Below are positions 16,413 to 25,111 of a stretch of 45,354 nt of DNA, piece after piece. The DNA comes from Burkholderiales bacterium (GTDB taxonomy: Bacteria > Pseudomonadota > Gammaproteobacteria > Burkholderiales > Burkholderiaceae_C). Below the pieces are notes generated by a model. It did not search any database. It was not told the origin of the DNA and saw nothing but the letters and a program-made list of their open reading frames with translations. Both the position numbers and the translations under genes were made by a program. The number at the start of each line of letters is the position of its first letter. Positions within the stretch are counted from its first letter, which is position 1. The DNA is taken from contig JAFLDE010000023.1 in NCBI GenBank assembly GCA_017302655.1, positions 1 to 45,354 on the forward strand, read 5' to 3'.

Positions 16413-17278
16413 TGTTTGGCGGCGCTGATGTCGGCCTTGGCGTCCAAGCCCAGCGTGTATCCGAAGGACACGTGGTGAAAGCGGCCGGCCGCGTGGTCGT
16501 CGTGGATGGCGAAGCCGATGTTGACGACCTTGCCGGGGGCGAGCGCGATGTCGCCTTCGCCGCCCGTCAGTTTGCGCGTGAAGACCACGCTCCACTCGTC
16601 GCCCTTCTTCTCGCCCTTGGCATCCAGCAAGGCCTTGCCGCCTTCCAAGACGCGCTTGTCGGCCACGTAGCCGTCGAACTTGCCGCCCTTGCTCGTCCAC
16701 TGGATGAGGTCGTAGTACTTGCCGCTGGCCAGGCTGCCCTCAGCCACGTACTTGGTCTTCTTGTCGTCCTTGGCATCGGGCATGGTGCGCGCATCGCTGT
16801 GGCAGGTTTCCCAGCAGCCGCTGAGATTGGCGCGCGGCACCTTGTTGTCCTCGAACATCACGGCCAGCTTGACCGCGTTGTCCTTGTCCATCTTGTCGGC
16901 ACCGCCGGCGGGTTGCTTCCAGCTGAAGCGCAGGTAGAGGTTGGCGCCGTCGTGCGAGGCCTGCACGCTGACCGGAATGGCCGGCGCCTTACCCTTGATG
17001 GGCTTGGGCTCGTTCTTCTGCCCGCTGACGATCTTCTTGCCCATGTCGGCGGCTTCCTCGTGGTGGCAGGAGGCGCAGGTCTCGCCCTTCTTGAGTGCGC
17101 GCGCGCCGCCGTGCTCGCTGCCCTTGGTGATCCACTCGATCGGCGAGACACCGGCGTAGAGCAGCGTGAACTTGGCGGCTGGCACCTTGCCCCAGTCGGG
17201 CGCGGCGGCTTGTGCCGTAGGCAGGCCGGCTGCAAGCAATGCGGCCCAGGCGGTGATGGCGATGCGCTTCATGATCAT
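16409..17278 (-). CDS. Exported c-type cytochrome with EB_dh-like heme-binding domain
   Basis: The 289 residues have a signal peptide ([20 protein letters not shown]), a monoheme-like segment with CASCH at 68-72, and a larger beta-rich part resembling the heme-binding domain of ethylbenzene dehydrogenase gamma subunits ([35 protein letters not shown]). A second cysteine motif reads GCWETCH (155-160): three residues separate the cysteines, so it is CX3CH, not CXXCH. I start it at 17278, where ATG overlaps the nirT stop (ATGA); a second ATG is two codons in. Likely an electron-transfer protein of the nir operon; exact role unknown. Confidence 0.82.
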   Translation of the reverse strand: MIMKRIAITAWAALLAAGLPTAQAAAPDWGKVPAAKFTLLYAGVSPIEWITKGSEHGGARALKKGETCASCHHEEAADMGKKIVSGQKNEPKPIKGKAPAIPVSVQASHDGANLYLRFSWKQPAGGADKMDKDNAVKLAVMFEDNKVPRANLSGCWETCHSDARTMPDAKDDKKTKYVAEGSLASGKYYDLIQWTSKGGKFDGYVADKRVLEGGKALLDAKGEKKGDEWSVVFTRKLTGGEGDIALAPGKVVNIGFAIHDDHAAGRFHHVSFGYTLGLDAKADISAAKQ

Positions 17279-17838
17279 TCGTCCTCTTCCTTCATGCCCT
17301 TGGGCTTGTGGTGGGCGATGCCTTTGTGGCAATCGATGCAGGTCTCGTTGTTCTTGACGGCCAGTTCATGGCTCTTCTTGGCGCGCGGCTTCTGTTTTTC
17401 CTTGTCCATGCTCTCCAGGCTGTGGCAGTTGCGGCACTCCAGCGAGTCGTTGGCCTTCATGCGTGCCCATTCGCGCTCGGCCAGCTGCAGGCGCTTGGCC
17501 TCGAACTTCTCGCGCGTGTCGATGCTGCCCGTGAGCTTTCCGTAGAGCTCGCGCGAGGCCTGGATCTTGCGGATCATCTTGGCCCCCCATTCCTTGGGCA
17601 CATGGCAGTCGGGGCAGGTGGCGCGCACACCGGTGCGGTTGGTGTAGTGGATGGTGTTCTCGGAGTACTCCTTGAACACGTTGTCCTTCATCTCGTGGCA
17701 GCTGATGCAGAAGGCTTCCTTGTTCGTCGCCTCGACGGCGGTGTTGAAGCCCCCCCACAGCACGATGCCGGCGATGACGCCGCCCCAGAGCAGCTTCAGC
17801 CCCAGCAGGCGGCGCAGCAGGCCTTTGGACTCGCTCAT
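17275..17838 (-). CDS. nirT: NapC/NirT-family tetraheme cytochrome c
   Basis: Membrane-anchored quinol dehydrogenase that passes electrons from quinol to periplasmic reductases. The 187 residues have one N-terminal helix (about 13-33) and four heme motifs: CISCH 44-48, CPDCH 75-79, CRNCH 135-139 and CIDCH 167-171. Placement directly after nirS matches the nirS-nirT order known in Pseudomonas stutzeri, so NirT is preferred over NapC; no nap genes are in view. It is translationally coupled to the downstream cytochrome gene. Confidence 0.9.
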   Translation of the reverse strand: MSESKGLLRRLLGLKLLWGGVIAGIVLWGGFNTAVEATNKEAFCISCHEMKDNVFKEYSENTIHYTNRTGVRATCPDCHVPKEWGAKMIRKIQASRELYGKLTGSIDTREKFEAKRLQLAEREWARMKANDSLECRNCHSLESMDKEKQKPRAKKSHELAVKNNETCIDCHKGIAHHKPKGMKEEDE

Positions 17839-17857
17839 TGATTCCTCACTGGAAAGC

Positions 17858-17883
17858 CCCGCACGGACCGGGGTCCGTGCGGG
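17858..17883 (-). promoter_or_regulatory. Hairpin between nirS and nirT
   Basis: A perfect 11-bp stem (CCCGCACGGAC at 17858-17868 with GTCCGTGCGGG at 17873-17883, 4-base loop) lies 10 bases past the nirS stop and about 20 bases before the nirT start. No clear T-run follows on the minus strand. It may protect nirS mRNA or partly terminate, lowering nirT relative to nirS. Confidence 0.65.
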
Positions 17884-17893
17884 TTGCCGCCAC

Positions 17894-19573
17894 TCAGTAG
17901 ATGTCGTGCTGCGTGTTGTAGACGTTGAACTTGCCGGTCGGTGTCACGATGCTCGGATCGGTGATCACCTTCTTCAGCTTCAGCGTCTTGTCGTCGTAGA
18001 TCACGATGGCGGATTGGTCGGTCTTGCCGCCCCACAGCGAGATCCACACCTCGTCACCCGCCTGGTTGTATTCCGGGTGGGTGGCGCGGCGCAGCGCCTT
18101 GGTTTCGGGCAGGCCGCTGTCCTTGGCCACATCGAGCTTGACCGGAGCCTTGGCGAGATCCTTGAGGTCGTACACGTAGACGGCCTCGGCGTTCTCACGC
18201 TCGGGGTTCATCGGCATGTCGGCCCACAGGTGCGTGGATTTCGGGTGGGTCTTGACGAACAGATTGCCGGCGCCGCCCGTCTTGAGTTCCTGCACCACCT
18301 TCCAGTTGTGCGGCTTGAACTTGGCGTGCTCCTTCTTTTCGGAAGGCGTGGAGATCAAAGTGATGACGGCATCGCCCAGGTGACCGGTGGCCCAGACCGG
18401 ACCATAGGTCGGATGCACGAAGTTCGCGCCACGGCCCGGGTGCGGGATCTTCTTGGTGTCCACCAGCGCCGCAAGCTTGCCGGTCTTGGTGTCCACCGCC
18501 GCGATCTTGTGCGAGGCGTTGGCAGCCACCAGGAAGTAGCGCTTGCTGGCGTCCCAGCCGCCGTCGTGCAGGAACTTCGCCGACTCGATGGTGGTGGTCT
18601 TCAGGTTCTTGATGTCGCTGTAGTCCACCAGCATGATCTGCCCGGTTTCCTTGACGTTCACCACCCACTCGGGCTTGATCATCGAGGAGACGATGGAGGC
18701 CACGCGCGGTTCGGGGTGGTACTCGCCGTCCACGGTGTTGCCGCGGGTCGAGACGATCTTCATGGGCTTGAGCGTCTCGCCGTCCATGATCGAGTACTGA
18801 GGCGGCCAGTAGGTGCCGCCGATCAGGTACTTGTCCTCGTAGCCCTTGAACTTGCTGGTGTCCACGCTGCGGGCGTCGGCGCCCAGCTTCACGGTGGCCA
18901 CGGTGGTCGGTTCCTCGAACCACAGGTCGATGAGTGTCACCAGGCCGTCGCGACCCACGGTGTAGACGTAGCGCCCTGAGGCGGAGAGGCGCGAGATGTG
19001 CACCGCGTAGCCGGTGTCGAGCACCTTCCAGATCTTCTTCGTGTCGCCGTCCACCAGGGCCAGCTTGCCCGTGTCGCGCAGGGTGATGGCGAAGACGTTC
19101 TTCAGGTTGATCTGGTTCTTCTGCGCCTTGGGTCGCTGCTCCGTGGGCACGATCAGCTTCCAGGACGCCTCCATGTCCTTCAGGCTGAACTCGGGCGGCA
19201 CATCGGGCGTGCGCTGGATGTAGCGCGCCATGATGTTGATCTCATCCTTGGTCAGGATGTCGTCGTAATTGACCATCCCGCCTTCGGTGCCCAGGGCAAT
19301 GATCTTCTCCAGGCGACCGGTGCCGAGCTTGAGCGTGCCGCCTTCCTGCACGCTGCCATCCTTGGCCTTCTTGCTCCAGTGCGGCTCCAGGTTCTTGCCG
19401 GTGGCGCCCTTGCGCAGCACGCCGTGGCAGCCGGCGCAGCGCTCGAAGTAGATCTTCTTGCCGATCTCGACCTCTGCCGGGGTCATCTCGGGGGCGCCTG
19501 TCTGGGCCTGTGCACCCAGCGTCCAAGCTGCCGCCAGCGTCATCATCAGCGCAGACAGTTTCGGGGACCGCAT
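17894..19573 (-). CDS. nirS: Cytochrome cd1 nitrite reductase (NO-forming)
   Basis: Periplasmic enzyme reducing nitrite to NO. The 559 residues start with a signal peptide ([20 protein letters not shown]); this ATG at 19573 follows AAGGAG, so an upstream in-frame start at 19621 is rejected. The N-terminal cytochrome c domain has CAGCH at 46-50. The C-terminal eight-bladed beta-propeller binds heme d1 and includes the family sequences GYAVHISR and [11 protein letters not shown]. The protein ends HDIY, as is usual. No heme d1 synthesis genes follow in this window. A TTGA-N6-TCAA box lies 123 bases upstream of the start. Confidence 0.97.
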   Translation of the reverse strand: MRSPKLSALMMTLAAAWTLGAQAQTGAPEMTPAEVEIGKKIYFERCAGCHGVLRKGATGKNLEPHWSKKAKDGSVQEGGTLKLGTGRLEKIIALGTEGGMVNYDDILTKDEINIMARYIQRTPDVPPEFSLKDMEASWKLIVPTEQRPKAQKNQINLKNVFAITLRDTGKLALVDGDTKKIWKVLDTGYAVHISRLSASGRYVYTVGRDGLVTLIDLWFEEPTTVATVKLGADARSVDTSKFKGYEDKYLIGGTYWPPQYSIMDGETLKPMKIVSTRGNTVDGEYHPEPRVASIVSSMIKPEWVVNVKETGQIMLVDYSDIKNLKTTTIESAKFLHDGGWDASKRYFLVAANASHKIAAVDTKTGKLAALVDTKKIPHPGRGANFVHPTYGPVWATGHLGDAVITLISTPSEKKEHAKFKPHNWKVVQELKTGGAGNLFVKTHPKSTHLWADMPMNPERENAEAVYVYDLKDLAKAPVKLDVAKDSGLPETKALRRATHPEYNQAGDEVWISLWGGKTDQSAIVIYDDKTLKLKKVITDPSIVTPTGKFNVYNTQHDIY

Positions 19574-19689
19574 GTTCACTCCTTGTCGGGGACCGCCATT
19601 GCGGTCCGGCAGCCGGATCACCGGGCCCGCCGGGGCTGCCTACGCCAGCACGGGCAGACGCATCGTTCCGCGCCTGCCTGCCGGCGTCC

Positions 19690-19703
19690 TTGAAGTGGTT
19701 CAA
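19690..19703 (-). promoter_or_regulatory. FNR/DNR-type binding site upstream of nirS
   Basis: TTGAAGTGGTTCAA matches TTGA-N6-TCAA perfectly and differs by one base from the norCB box. At -41.5 it would give a transcript start near 19655; the corresponding -10 (AACGAT on the minus strand) is weak. The rest of the 210-base gap 19574-19783 shows nothing else I can assign. Confidence 0.8.
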
Positions 19704-19783
19704 GGGCGCATGGCGCCGGTGTTGCGGCGGCCCCACCCGCCGCCTGCGTTCGCCCGCGCGTCGAGCGCCGCCTCAGCCCAAGC

Positions 19784-20536
19784 TCAGTGCGGTCTGCCGC
19801 GCGACATCAGTTCGCGGTCGGCCGCATCCATCTCGGCCGCCTGCTGCACGGCTTCACGCCACAGGTGCGCCGGAATGAAATGGCGCAATTGGTGGATGCC
19901 GCGCTCGATGAGCTGTGCATGCAACTCGTGACCGACCCCCGGCAGCAGGTCAGCGGTCAGGTCGGCCCCCAGGCCGACCCAGGTGCGGGCGGCATCGAGC
20001 ACGTGCTGCTTGGGCACCTCGGCGTCATCCAGGCCGTGAAGCAGATGCAGGCACACGCCTTCGGGCGCTGCCTGCGGGCGCGCGAGCGGCGCGGCCGCAA
20101 TGGCCAGCACCCGGCCGGCCAGATGCGGCTCGGCCACAACGGCTTCCAACGCCATCTGGCCTCCCTGCGAGAACCCGGCCAGCGCCACGCGCGGCCAGGG
20201 TAGTCCGAACAGAGCACCCCAGGCGCGCACACGGGCCACAAAGCCTGGCAGCGCCGCTTGCAGCGCAGCGCCCTGATCGGCGGCGTCCGCATCGAACCAA
20301 CGCCAGCCCGCGACGTTCTGGCTGGGCAGCGCCAGCGGCGCGTCCAAGGCCACCACCGCCGCCTGCGGGTACTCGCGCCGCAGGGCCAGTGCCAGCGGCT
20401 CCATCTGCCGACCGTCCGCACCGTCGCCGTGCAAGAGCAGGAAGAGCAGGTCGGGAGCGCCCTGCTCCGGCAGCAGGGCCAGGCTGTGTTGCAGGGGGAT
20501 GTCGGGCGACGGGCGGCTGGGGTTCATGGGGCGCAT
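19784..20536 (-). CDS. Alpha/beta hydrolase, carboxylesterase/phospholipase type (YpfH-like)
   Basis: A cytoplasmic serine hydrolase of the carboxylesterase/phospholipase family; the substrate is unknown. The 250 residues show the oxyanion-hole region LLLHGDGADGRQM, the nucleophile elbow GFSQGG, an acidic residue in HGLDDAEVP and the catalytic His in GVGHELH. It lies 9 bases after pyrF and is probably its cotranscribed neighbour. Two nearby ATGs (20536, 20527) are possible; no strong ribosome site distinguishes them. Confidence 0.82.
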   Translation of the reverse strand: MRPMNPSRPSPDIPLQHSLALLPEQGAPDLLFLLLHGDGADGRQMEPLALALRREYPQAAVVALDAPLALPSQNVAGWRWFDADAADQGAALQAALPGFVARVRAWGALFGLPWPRVALAGFSQGGQMALEAVVAEPHLAGRVLAIAAAPLARPQAAPEGVCLHLLHGLDDAEVPKQHVLDAARTWVGLGADLTADLLPGVGHELHAQLIERGIHQLRHFIPAHLWREAVQQAAEMDAADRELMSRGRPH

Positions 20537-20545
20537 GGCGCAGGC

Positions 20546-21358
20546 TCAAACGGCCTGCAACTGTGCCCGCGTGGCCTCGGCCGCCGCACGGGCGGCGGCG
20601 GCGAAGTCCTGCAGCTGCGCCGAGGCGTAGAGGATGGCGCGGCTGCTGCTCACGAGCATGGGGCCGCCGGCATTGGCCTTCACGGTGGCTGCGGCATCAC
20701 CGCCCTGCGCGCCGATGCCAGGCACCAGCAGCGGCACATCGGGCGCGAGCTGCCGCACACGTGCCAGCTCCCCAGGGTAGGTGGCCCCTACCACCAGGCC
20801 CAGCTGACCGGGCTGGCGGCGCCATTCGCTCCCCGCGCGGCGAGCAAGTTCCTCGAAGAGCCGCGGCTGCTCCGGCAGATCGGCCAGTCGCTGCATCTGC
20901 CAATCGGAACCACCGGGATTGCTGGTGCGGCACAGCACGAACACGCCGCGATCGGCATGGGCGAGGAAAGGTTCGAGCGTGTCCAGTCCCATGAAGGGCG
21001 AGAGCGTGACGGCATCGGCGCCGTAACGTTCGAAGGCCTCACGGGCGTAGAGTTTGGCGGTGTCTCCGATGTCGCCACGCTTGGCGTCGAGCACGATGAG
21101 CTTGCCGGGTGCAACGCGGCGGATGTGTGCGATGACGCGCTGCAATTGGTCTTCAGCGGCCTCGGCGGCAAAGTAGGCGATCTGCGGCTTGAAGGCCGCC
21201 ACCAGGTCGTGCGTGGCGTCGACGATGGCGCAGCAGAAGTCGGCGATGCGCCGCGCGTCGCCGCGCCAATCGCCCGGAAAACGAGCGGGATCGGGGTCCA
21301 GGCCCACACAGAGTGAGGTGTCTCGTGTGGCGGAGAGGAGCTTGTCGAGATAGCGCAT
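20546..21358 (-). CDS. pyrF: Orotidine 5'-phosphate decarboxylase
   Basis: Converts OMP to UMP, the last step of pyrimidine synthesis. The 270-residue length and the motif LDAKRGDIGDTA (catalytic Lys and Asp, residues 91-98) identify the longer type found in actinobacteria and many proteobacteria. FVLCRTSNPG and LVPGIGAQGGD are also present. It starts 6 bases after the stop of the pseudokinase gene, so the three minus-strand genes may form an operon. Confidence 0.95.
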   Translation of the reverse strand: MRYLDKLLSATRDTSLCVGLDPDPARFPGDWRGDARRIADFCCAIVDATHDLVAAFKPQIAYFAAEAAEDQLQRVIAHIRRVAPGKLIVLDAKRGDIGDTAKLYAREAFERYGADAVTLSPFMGLDTLEPFLAHADRGVFVLCRTSNPGGSDWQMQRLADLPEQPRLFEELARRAGSEWRRQPGQLGLVVGATYPGELARVRQLAPDVPLLVPGIGAQGGDAAATVKANAGGPMLVSSSRAILYASAQLQDFAAAARAAAEATRAQLQAV

Positions 21359-21364
21359 GGAGGA

Positions 21365-22552
21365 TCAGAAGAGCAGTCGCTGGCCACTCAGCCAGGCCAA
21401 GGCGACCAGCACCAGGGTGACGGCGATGAGACCCAAGGCCCAGCGCGGTGCCTGGCCTGGCGGGCGCGGCACTGGGCGTTTCTCCGGCGCCGACAAAACG
21501 GATCGGACGGAGGGTGGGGCCGGCTGCCAGGCCGGCAGATTGCTGTCAACAGCTGTCGCTCCGGCGCTTTCTGCGTGCGCCGCGATTCGAGCCTCATCGA
21601 AAGATGCATTGGACGCAGCAGGCGCCACAGCCCCCGTCGTCGCCATGGGCGTCGAAAGGGTCGGCGGAGCAGCTGCGAGCGGTGTGGCCCCGGTGGAGGC
21701 TGCAGCCCCGCTTTCACTCAACCAAGCCTCGATGGCGAGCCCGAGCTGCTCCAGATCGGCTGGACGGGCGGAAAGGTCGGCAGCGACTGCGCGCACCAGC
21801 AACGCATCGAGCGAGCGGCGCGCCGCCGCCGGCAGGCTGACCCATTGAGAGAGCGCCTGCGCAGAACTGAGCATCGACGCAGATTCCTGTCCAAAGCGGC
21901 CGTTGACCAGCCAAGCCATCAACTTGCCCACTGCATAGACCTGCGCCAAGGCGCCCGCCGGCTGGCCTGGAGCTTCCAGTTGGCCGGCCGGGCACTGCAA
22001 GGGCTGCGCGGCCGTGCAGACCTGTCCCTGCAGGCTTCCGAGGGACTGCGCGCCGGCATCGGCCCGCACCAGGGCCAAGGCATGCAAGCGCAATTGCTGC
22101 TGAGGGCCGACCCAGAGCAGGCTCGGGTCCAGTTCGACCAGCGCCAGACCTTTGGCCTGCGCCAGGATGAGCAGCTCACACAGTTGCAGCGCCCATTCCA
22201 GGCGGCGGCGCAAGGAAGCCTGGGACAGGACGCGCGCGAGGGGCTCGCCCTCGATCGGCGGCTGGATCAGATACGGCCGGCCCCCGGCGCCGATGCCGGA
22301 GTCCAGCGGCCAGGCCACATCGGGGTGCAGCCAGGGCTGACCTTCGGCCTGCGCCATGCGCAGCAGCACGGCGCCGGCGTCCTCGGCGCGGTCGTAAACC
22401 AAGGCCAACGCGGTTTGGGTGCCCTTGCCGTGCTTGACCCGCCACCAATGGCCGGATGGCACTTCGGCCAGGTGCTGCTGCAGGCGCCAGACGCCCAGGC
22501 GTTCACCTTGCGCCAGGGCCGGACTGGTGGGGTCGAAATCGATCTCGCTCAT
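21365..22552 (-). CDS. Kinase-fold (pseudokinase-like) protein with C-terminal membrane anchor
   Basis: About 395 residues. The first 270 resemble a Ser/Thr kinase fold (GVWRLQQHLAEVPSGHWWRV at the start, a hinge-like PYLIQPPIEG, and C-lobe helices), but the catalytic residues are absent: where HRDLKPxN is expected it reads LALVELDPSLLW, and no DFG or conserved beta3 Lys is evident. An Ala/Pro/Ser-rich linker leads to one transmembrane helix (WALGLIAVTLVLVALAWLSG) at the C-terminus. Start chosen at MSEIDFDP (22552); an upstream ATG at 22564 is possible. Role unknown; a scaffold or sensor is an inference. Confidence 0.7.
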   Translation of the reverse strand: MSEIDFDPTSPALAQGERLGVWRLQQHLAEVPSGHWWRVKHGKGTQTALALVYDRAEDAGAVLLRMAQAEGQPWLHPDVAWPLDSGIGAGGRPYLIQPPIEGEPLARVLSQASLRRRLEWALQLCELLILAQAKGLALVELDPSLLWVGPQQQLRLHALALVRADAGAQSLGSLQGQVCTAAQPLQCPAGQLEAPGQPAGALAQVYAVGKLMAWLVNGRFGQESASMLSSAQALSQWVSLPAAARRSLDALLVRAVAADLSARPADLEQLGLAIEAWLSESGAAASTGATPLAAAPPTLSTPMATTGAVAPAASNASFDEARIAAHAESAGATAVDSNLPAWQPAPPSVRSVLSAPEKRPVPRPPGQAPRWALGLIAVTLVLVALAWLSGQRLLF

Positions 22553-22633
22553 CGGGGGGCGCATTGTGGCGCCCCCGCGCCAGCACCCGTCCACCCAAGC
22601 AGTGGAGCGGGCTTCGGCACGACCCCAGGGCGC

Positions 22634-24310
22634 TCAGGCTTTGGGCTTGTCGCGCAGCTCGCGCCGCAGGATCTTGCCCACCGGTGTCTTCGGCAACTCG
22701 GTGCGGAACTCGACGATCTTGGGCCGCTTGTAGCCGGTGAGGTTGGCCTCGCAGAAGGCACGCACCTGGGCCTCGGTGACGGCCGGGTCTTTCTTCACGA
22801 TGACCACCTTGACCGCCTCACCGGCCTTCTCGTCGGGCACGCCGACCGCCGCGCACTCCAGGATGCCGGGCATCTGCGTGATGACGTCCTCGACCTCGTT
22901 CGGGTACACATTGAAGCCGCTGACCAGAATCATGTCCTTCTTGCGGTCGACGATCTTGAAGAAGCCGCGCTCGTCGACCATGCCGACGTCTCCGGTGCGG
23001 AAGAAGCCATCGGGCGTCATCACCTTGGCAGTTTCGTCGGGGCGCTGCCAGTAGCCGGCCATCACCTGCGGCCCTTTGATGGCGATCTCGCCCGGACCGG
23101 GCGCAGGGACCTCGTGGCCATCGTCATCGAGCAGCTTGAATTCCGTGGAGCTGACCGGCAGGCCGATGGTGCCGGTGAAGGCCTTGCTGTCGGTCGGGTT
23201 GCAGCTGGCCACCGGCGAGGTTTCCGACAAGCCGTAGCCCTCGCAGATCGGACAGCCGGTCTTTTCCAGCCAGAGCTTGGCCGTGGCCTGCTGCACCGCC
23301 ATGCCGCCGCCCACGCTGATGACCAGGTGGCTCCAGTCCACGCTGTTGAAGTCGGCGTGATTGGCCATGGCGTTGAACAGCGTGTTCACCGCCGGGAAGC
23401 TGTGGATGCGGTGCTGGCTGAGCTCCTTGAACACTGCGGGGATGTCGCGCGGGTTCGGGATGAGCACGTTCACGCCGCCCTTGTGCATGCTCAGCATCAG
23501 GTTCGCCGTGAAACCGAAGATGTGATAGAGCGGCAGCGCGCAGACCGTGTGCACGGACTCCCCCGCCGGCACCTTCTTGAGCGCAGGGTCGTAGAAGGCC
23601 TCGGCCTGGAGCACGTTGGCGACCAGGTTGCGGTGCAGCAGGACCGCACCTTTGGACACACCGGTGGTCCCGCCCGTGTACTGCAACAGGGCGATGTCTT
23701 CGGCACCGACCTTGGGCGCCGTGTAAGGCATGCCCCGCCCCTTGGCCAGCGCATCATTGAAGCGCACCATGCCAGGCAGCTTGATGGGCTGGATGTTGTT
23801 CTTCTTGCGAACCACGTAGTTGACGACGAAACCCTTGAGGAAGCCGAACATGTCACCGATCGATGCCAGCACGACATGCTTGGTGGGCACCTTTTCGAAC
23901 ACCTCCTTCAAGGTCGGCAGGAAGTTCTCGACGATGACGATGGCCTTGGCCCCGCTGTCCTTGAGCTGGTGCTCCAACTCGCGCGGGGTGTAGAGCGGAT
24001 TCACATTGACCGCCACGAAGCCCGCACGCAGCACGGCAGCGATGGCCACCGGGTACTGGAAGACGTTGGGCATCATGATGGCCACGCGATCCCCCTTGGC
24101 CAGGCCCAGACCCTGCAGATAGGCAGCCAGTGCCCTGGACGCCTCGTCGATCTGCGCAAAGGTCTGCGTCGCGCCCATCATCTTGTAGGCCGGCTTGGCG
24201 CCGTGATCCTTGAAGGCGGTCTCGATCAGCTCGATCAGGTTCGCATAGCGGCCAGGGTCGATGTCGGCAGGCACGCCGGGCGAGTAATGCTTGAGCCAGA
24301 TGCGATCCAT
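22634..24310 (-). CDS. fadD: Long-chain fatty acid-CoA ligase
   Basis: Activates fatty acids to acyl-CoA for beta-oxidation or lipid synthesis. The 558 residues carry the AMP-binding P-loop YTGGTTGVSKGAV, the EGYGLSETSP motif, the hinge VDRKKDMILVSGFNVYP and the C-terminal catalytic Lys in PKTPVGKILRRELR. GGAG sits 7 bases before the ATG at 24310, so an in-frame start at 24361 is not used. It appears monocistronic. Confidence 0.95.
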   Translation of the reverse strand: MDRIWLKHYSPGVPADIDPGRYANLIELIETAFKDHGAKPAYKMMGATQTFAQIDEASRALAAYLQGLGLAKGDRVAIMMPNVFQYPVAIAAVLRAGFVAVNVNPLYTPRELEHQLKDSGAKAIVIVENFLPTLKEVFEKVPTKHVVLASIGDMFGFLKGFVVNYVVRKKNNIQPIKLPGMVRFNDALAKGRGMPYTAPKVGAEDIALLQYTGGTTGVSKGAVLLHRNLVANVLQAEAFYDPALKKVPAGESVHTVCALPLYHIFGFTANLMLSMHKGGVNVLIPNPRDIPAVFKELSQHRIHSFPAVNTLFNAMANHADFNSVDWSHLVISVGGGMAVQQATAKLWLEKTGCPICEGYGLSETSPVASCNPTDSKAFTGTIGLPVSSTEFKLLDDDGHEVPAPGPGEIAIKGPQVMAGYWQRPDETAKVMTPDGFFRTGDVGMVDERGFFKIVDRKKDMILVSGFNVYPNEVEDVITQMPGILECAAVGVPDEKAGEAVKVVIVKKDPAVTEAQVRAFCEANLTGYKRPKIVEFRTELPKTPVGKILRRELRDKPKA

Positions 24311-24363
24311 CGTCAGTCTCCAGTAAGACGCGGGGGATTCTGCGAGGCCAACAGAGCGCACCG

Positions 24364-24426
24364 CCTAGGGAAAAGCGAGGGCGCCGGCTGCTGCCCAGCG
24401 CCCTGGGAGAACCCTAGGAAAGCGAG
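24364..24426. repeat. Near-identical short direct repeats upstream of fadD
   Basis: CCTAGGGAAAAGCGAG (24364-24379) and CCTAGGAAAGCGAG (24413-24426) repeat 49 bases apart in the divergent gap between fadD and the GNAT gene. Both start with the palindrome CCTAGG. They could be operator sites, but there is nothing else to support this. Confidence 0.35.
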
Positions 24427-24492
24427 CGACCGTCACCAGACGGCAGGCTCGGACAGAATGCGCGCCCAGCCGCCTGCCCCAGCCACTCCCCT

Positions 24493-25110
24493 TTGCAATT
24501 CGCCGACCTCCTCCACAGACTGCATAGCCTGCGCGCCCGGGGGGGCTGGCGCGCGGTCACTCAGCGCCTTTGGCGCCGCCTCGTCTATCGACGCTGGGTG
24601 AGTCTGGTCTATGACGCCACCCCGGTGCGGGAGCCCGCCGTGTGGCCGCCAGGGTTTCGTTTCACTTGGACGGACCGCCTGTGCGACCTGGACATTGAGG
24701 CGCGTCAGCGGCTGGTTCAAGGGGGCGGACAGAGACTGCTGGCCGACCTGGATGCCGATGACGCGCTCTATGTAGTTTGGGCCGACGAGCGCCCGGCAAG
24801 CTGGGGAGCGGCACCCCGGGGTGGTCGACAAGCGGCGGTATTGGGCCTGCCTTCGGGCAGTCGAATGATCGGACTTTGCGAGACGCACCCTGCGTTCCGC
24901 GGCCTGGGCCTGTACCTCCAAGCGCTGCGTGCCAGCGTGCAACGCCTGCGAGAAGCGGGCGAGCAGCACATCTACATCGAGGTGCTTGAAGCCAATGCAG
25001 CGTCGATCCGTGGCATCGAACGCGCTGGCTTCGCCAGCCTTGGGCGGATGGATGCCAGGATCTATTTCGACCTGCTCGTTCTTCGCAACGGGCGCATCGG
25101 ACGGCTCTGA
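24493..25110 (+). CDS. GNAT-family N-acyltransferase
   Basis: About 205 residues. The N-terminal third is basic (LRARGGWRAVTQRLWRRLVYRRW) and the C-terminal part has a GNAT acyl-CoA-binding pattern (HPAFRGLGLYLQALRASVQ) and the typical late motif VLEANAASIRGIERAGFASLG. I use a TTG start because it retains the conserved-looking N-terminus; no good ribosome site is visible, so the start is uncertain. It ends one base before the next gene, a second acyltransferase of a different subfamily, suggesting they act together. Confidence 0.75.
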   Translation: MQFADLLHRLHSLRARGGWRAVTQRLWRRLVYRRWVSLVYDATPVREPAVWPPGFRFTWTDRLCDLDIEARQRLVQGGGQRLLADLDADDALYVVWADERPASWGAAPRGGRQAAVLGLPSGSRMIGLCETHPAFRGLGLYLQALRASVQRLREAGEQHIYIEVLEANAASIRGIERAGFASLGRMDARIYFDLLVLRNGRIGRL

Positions 25111-25111
25111 A

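Noticed and set aside
19573-19621. An upstream in-frame start for nirS
   Set aside because: The ATG at 19573 has AAGGAG and begins the signal peptide directly; the extension would spoil export.
21575-24601. A 1008-codon plus-strand open frame over the pseudokinase and fadD genes
   Set aside because: It runs antisense to clearly recognisable genes and its composition (His/Arg/Gln/Gly) is that of a shadow frame.
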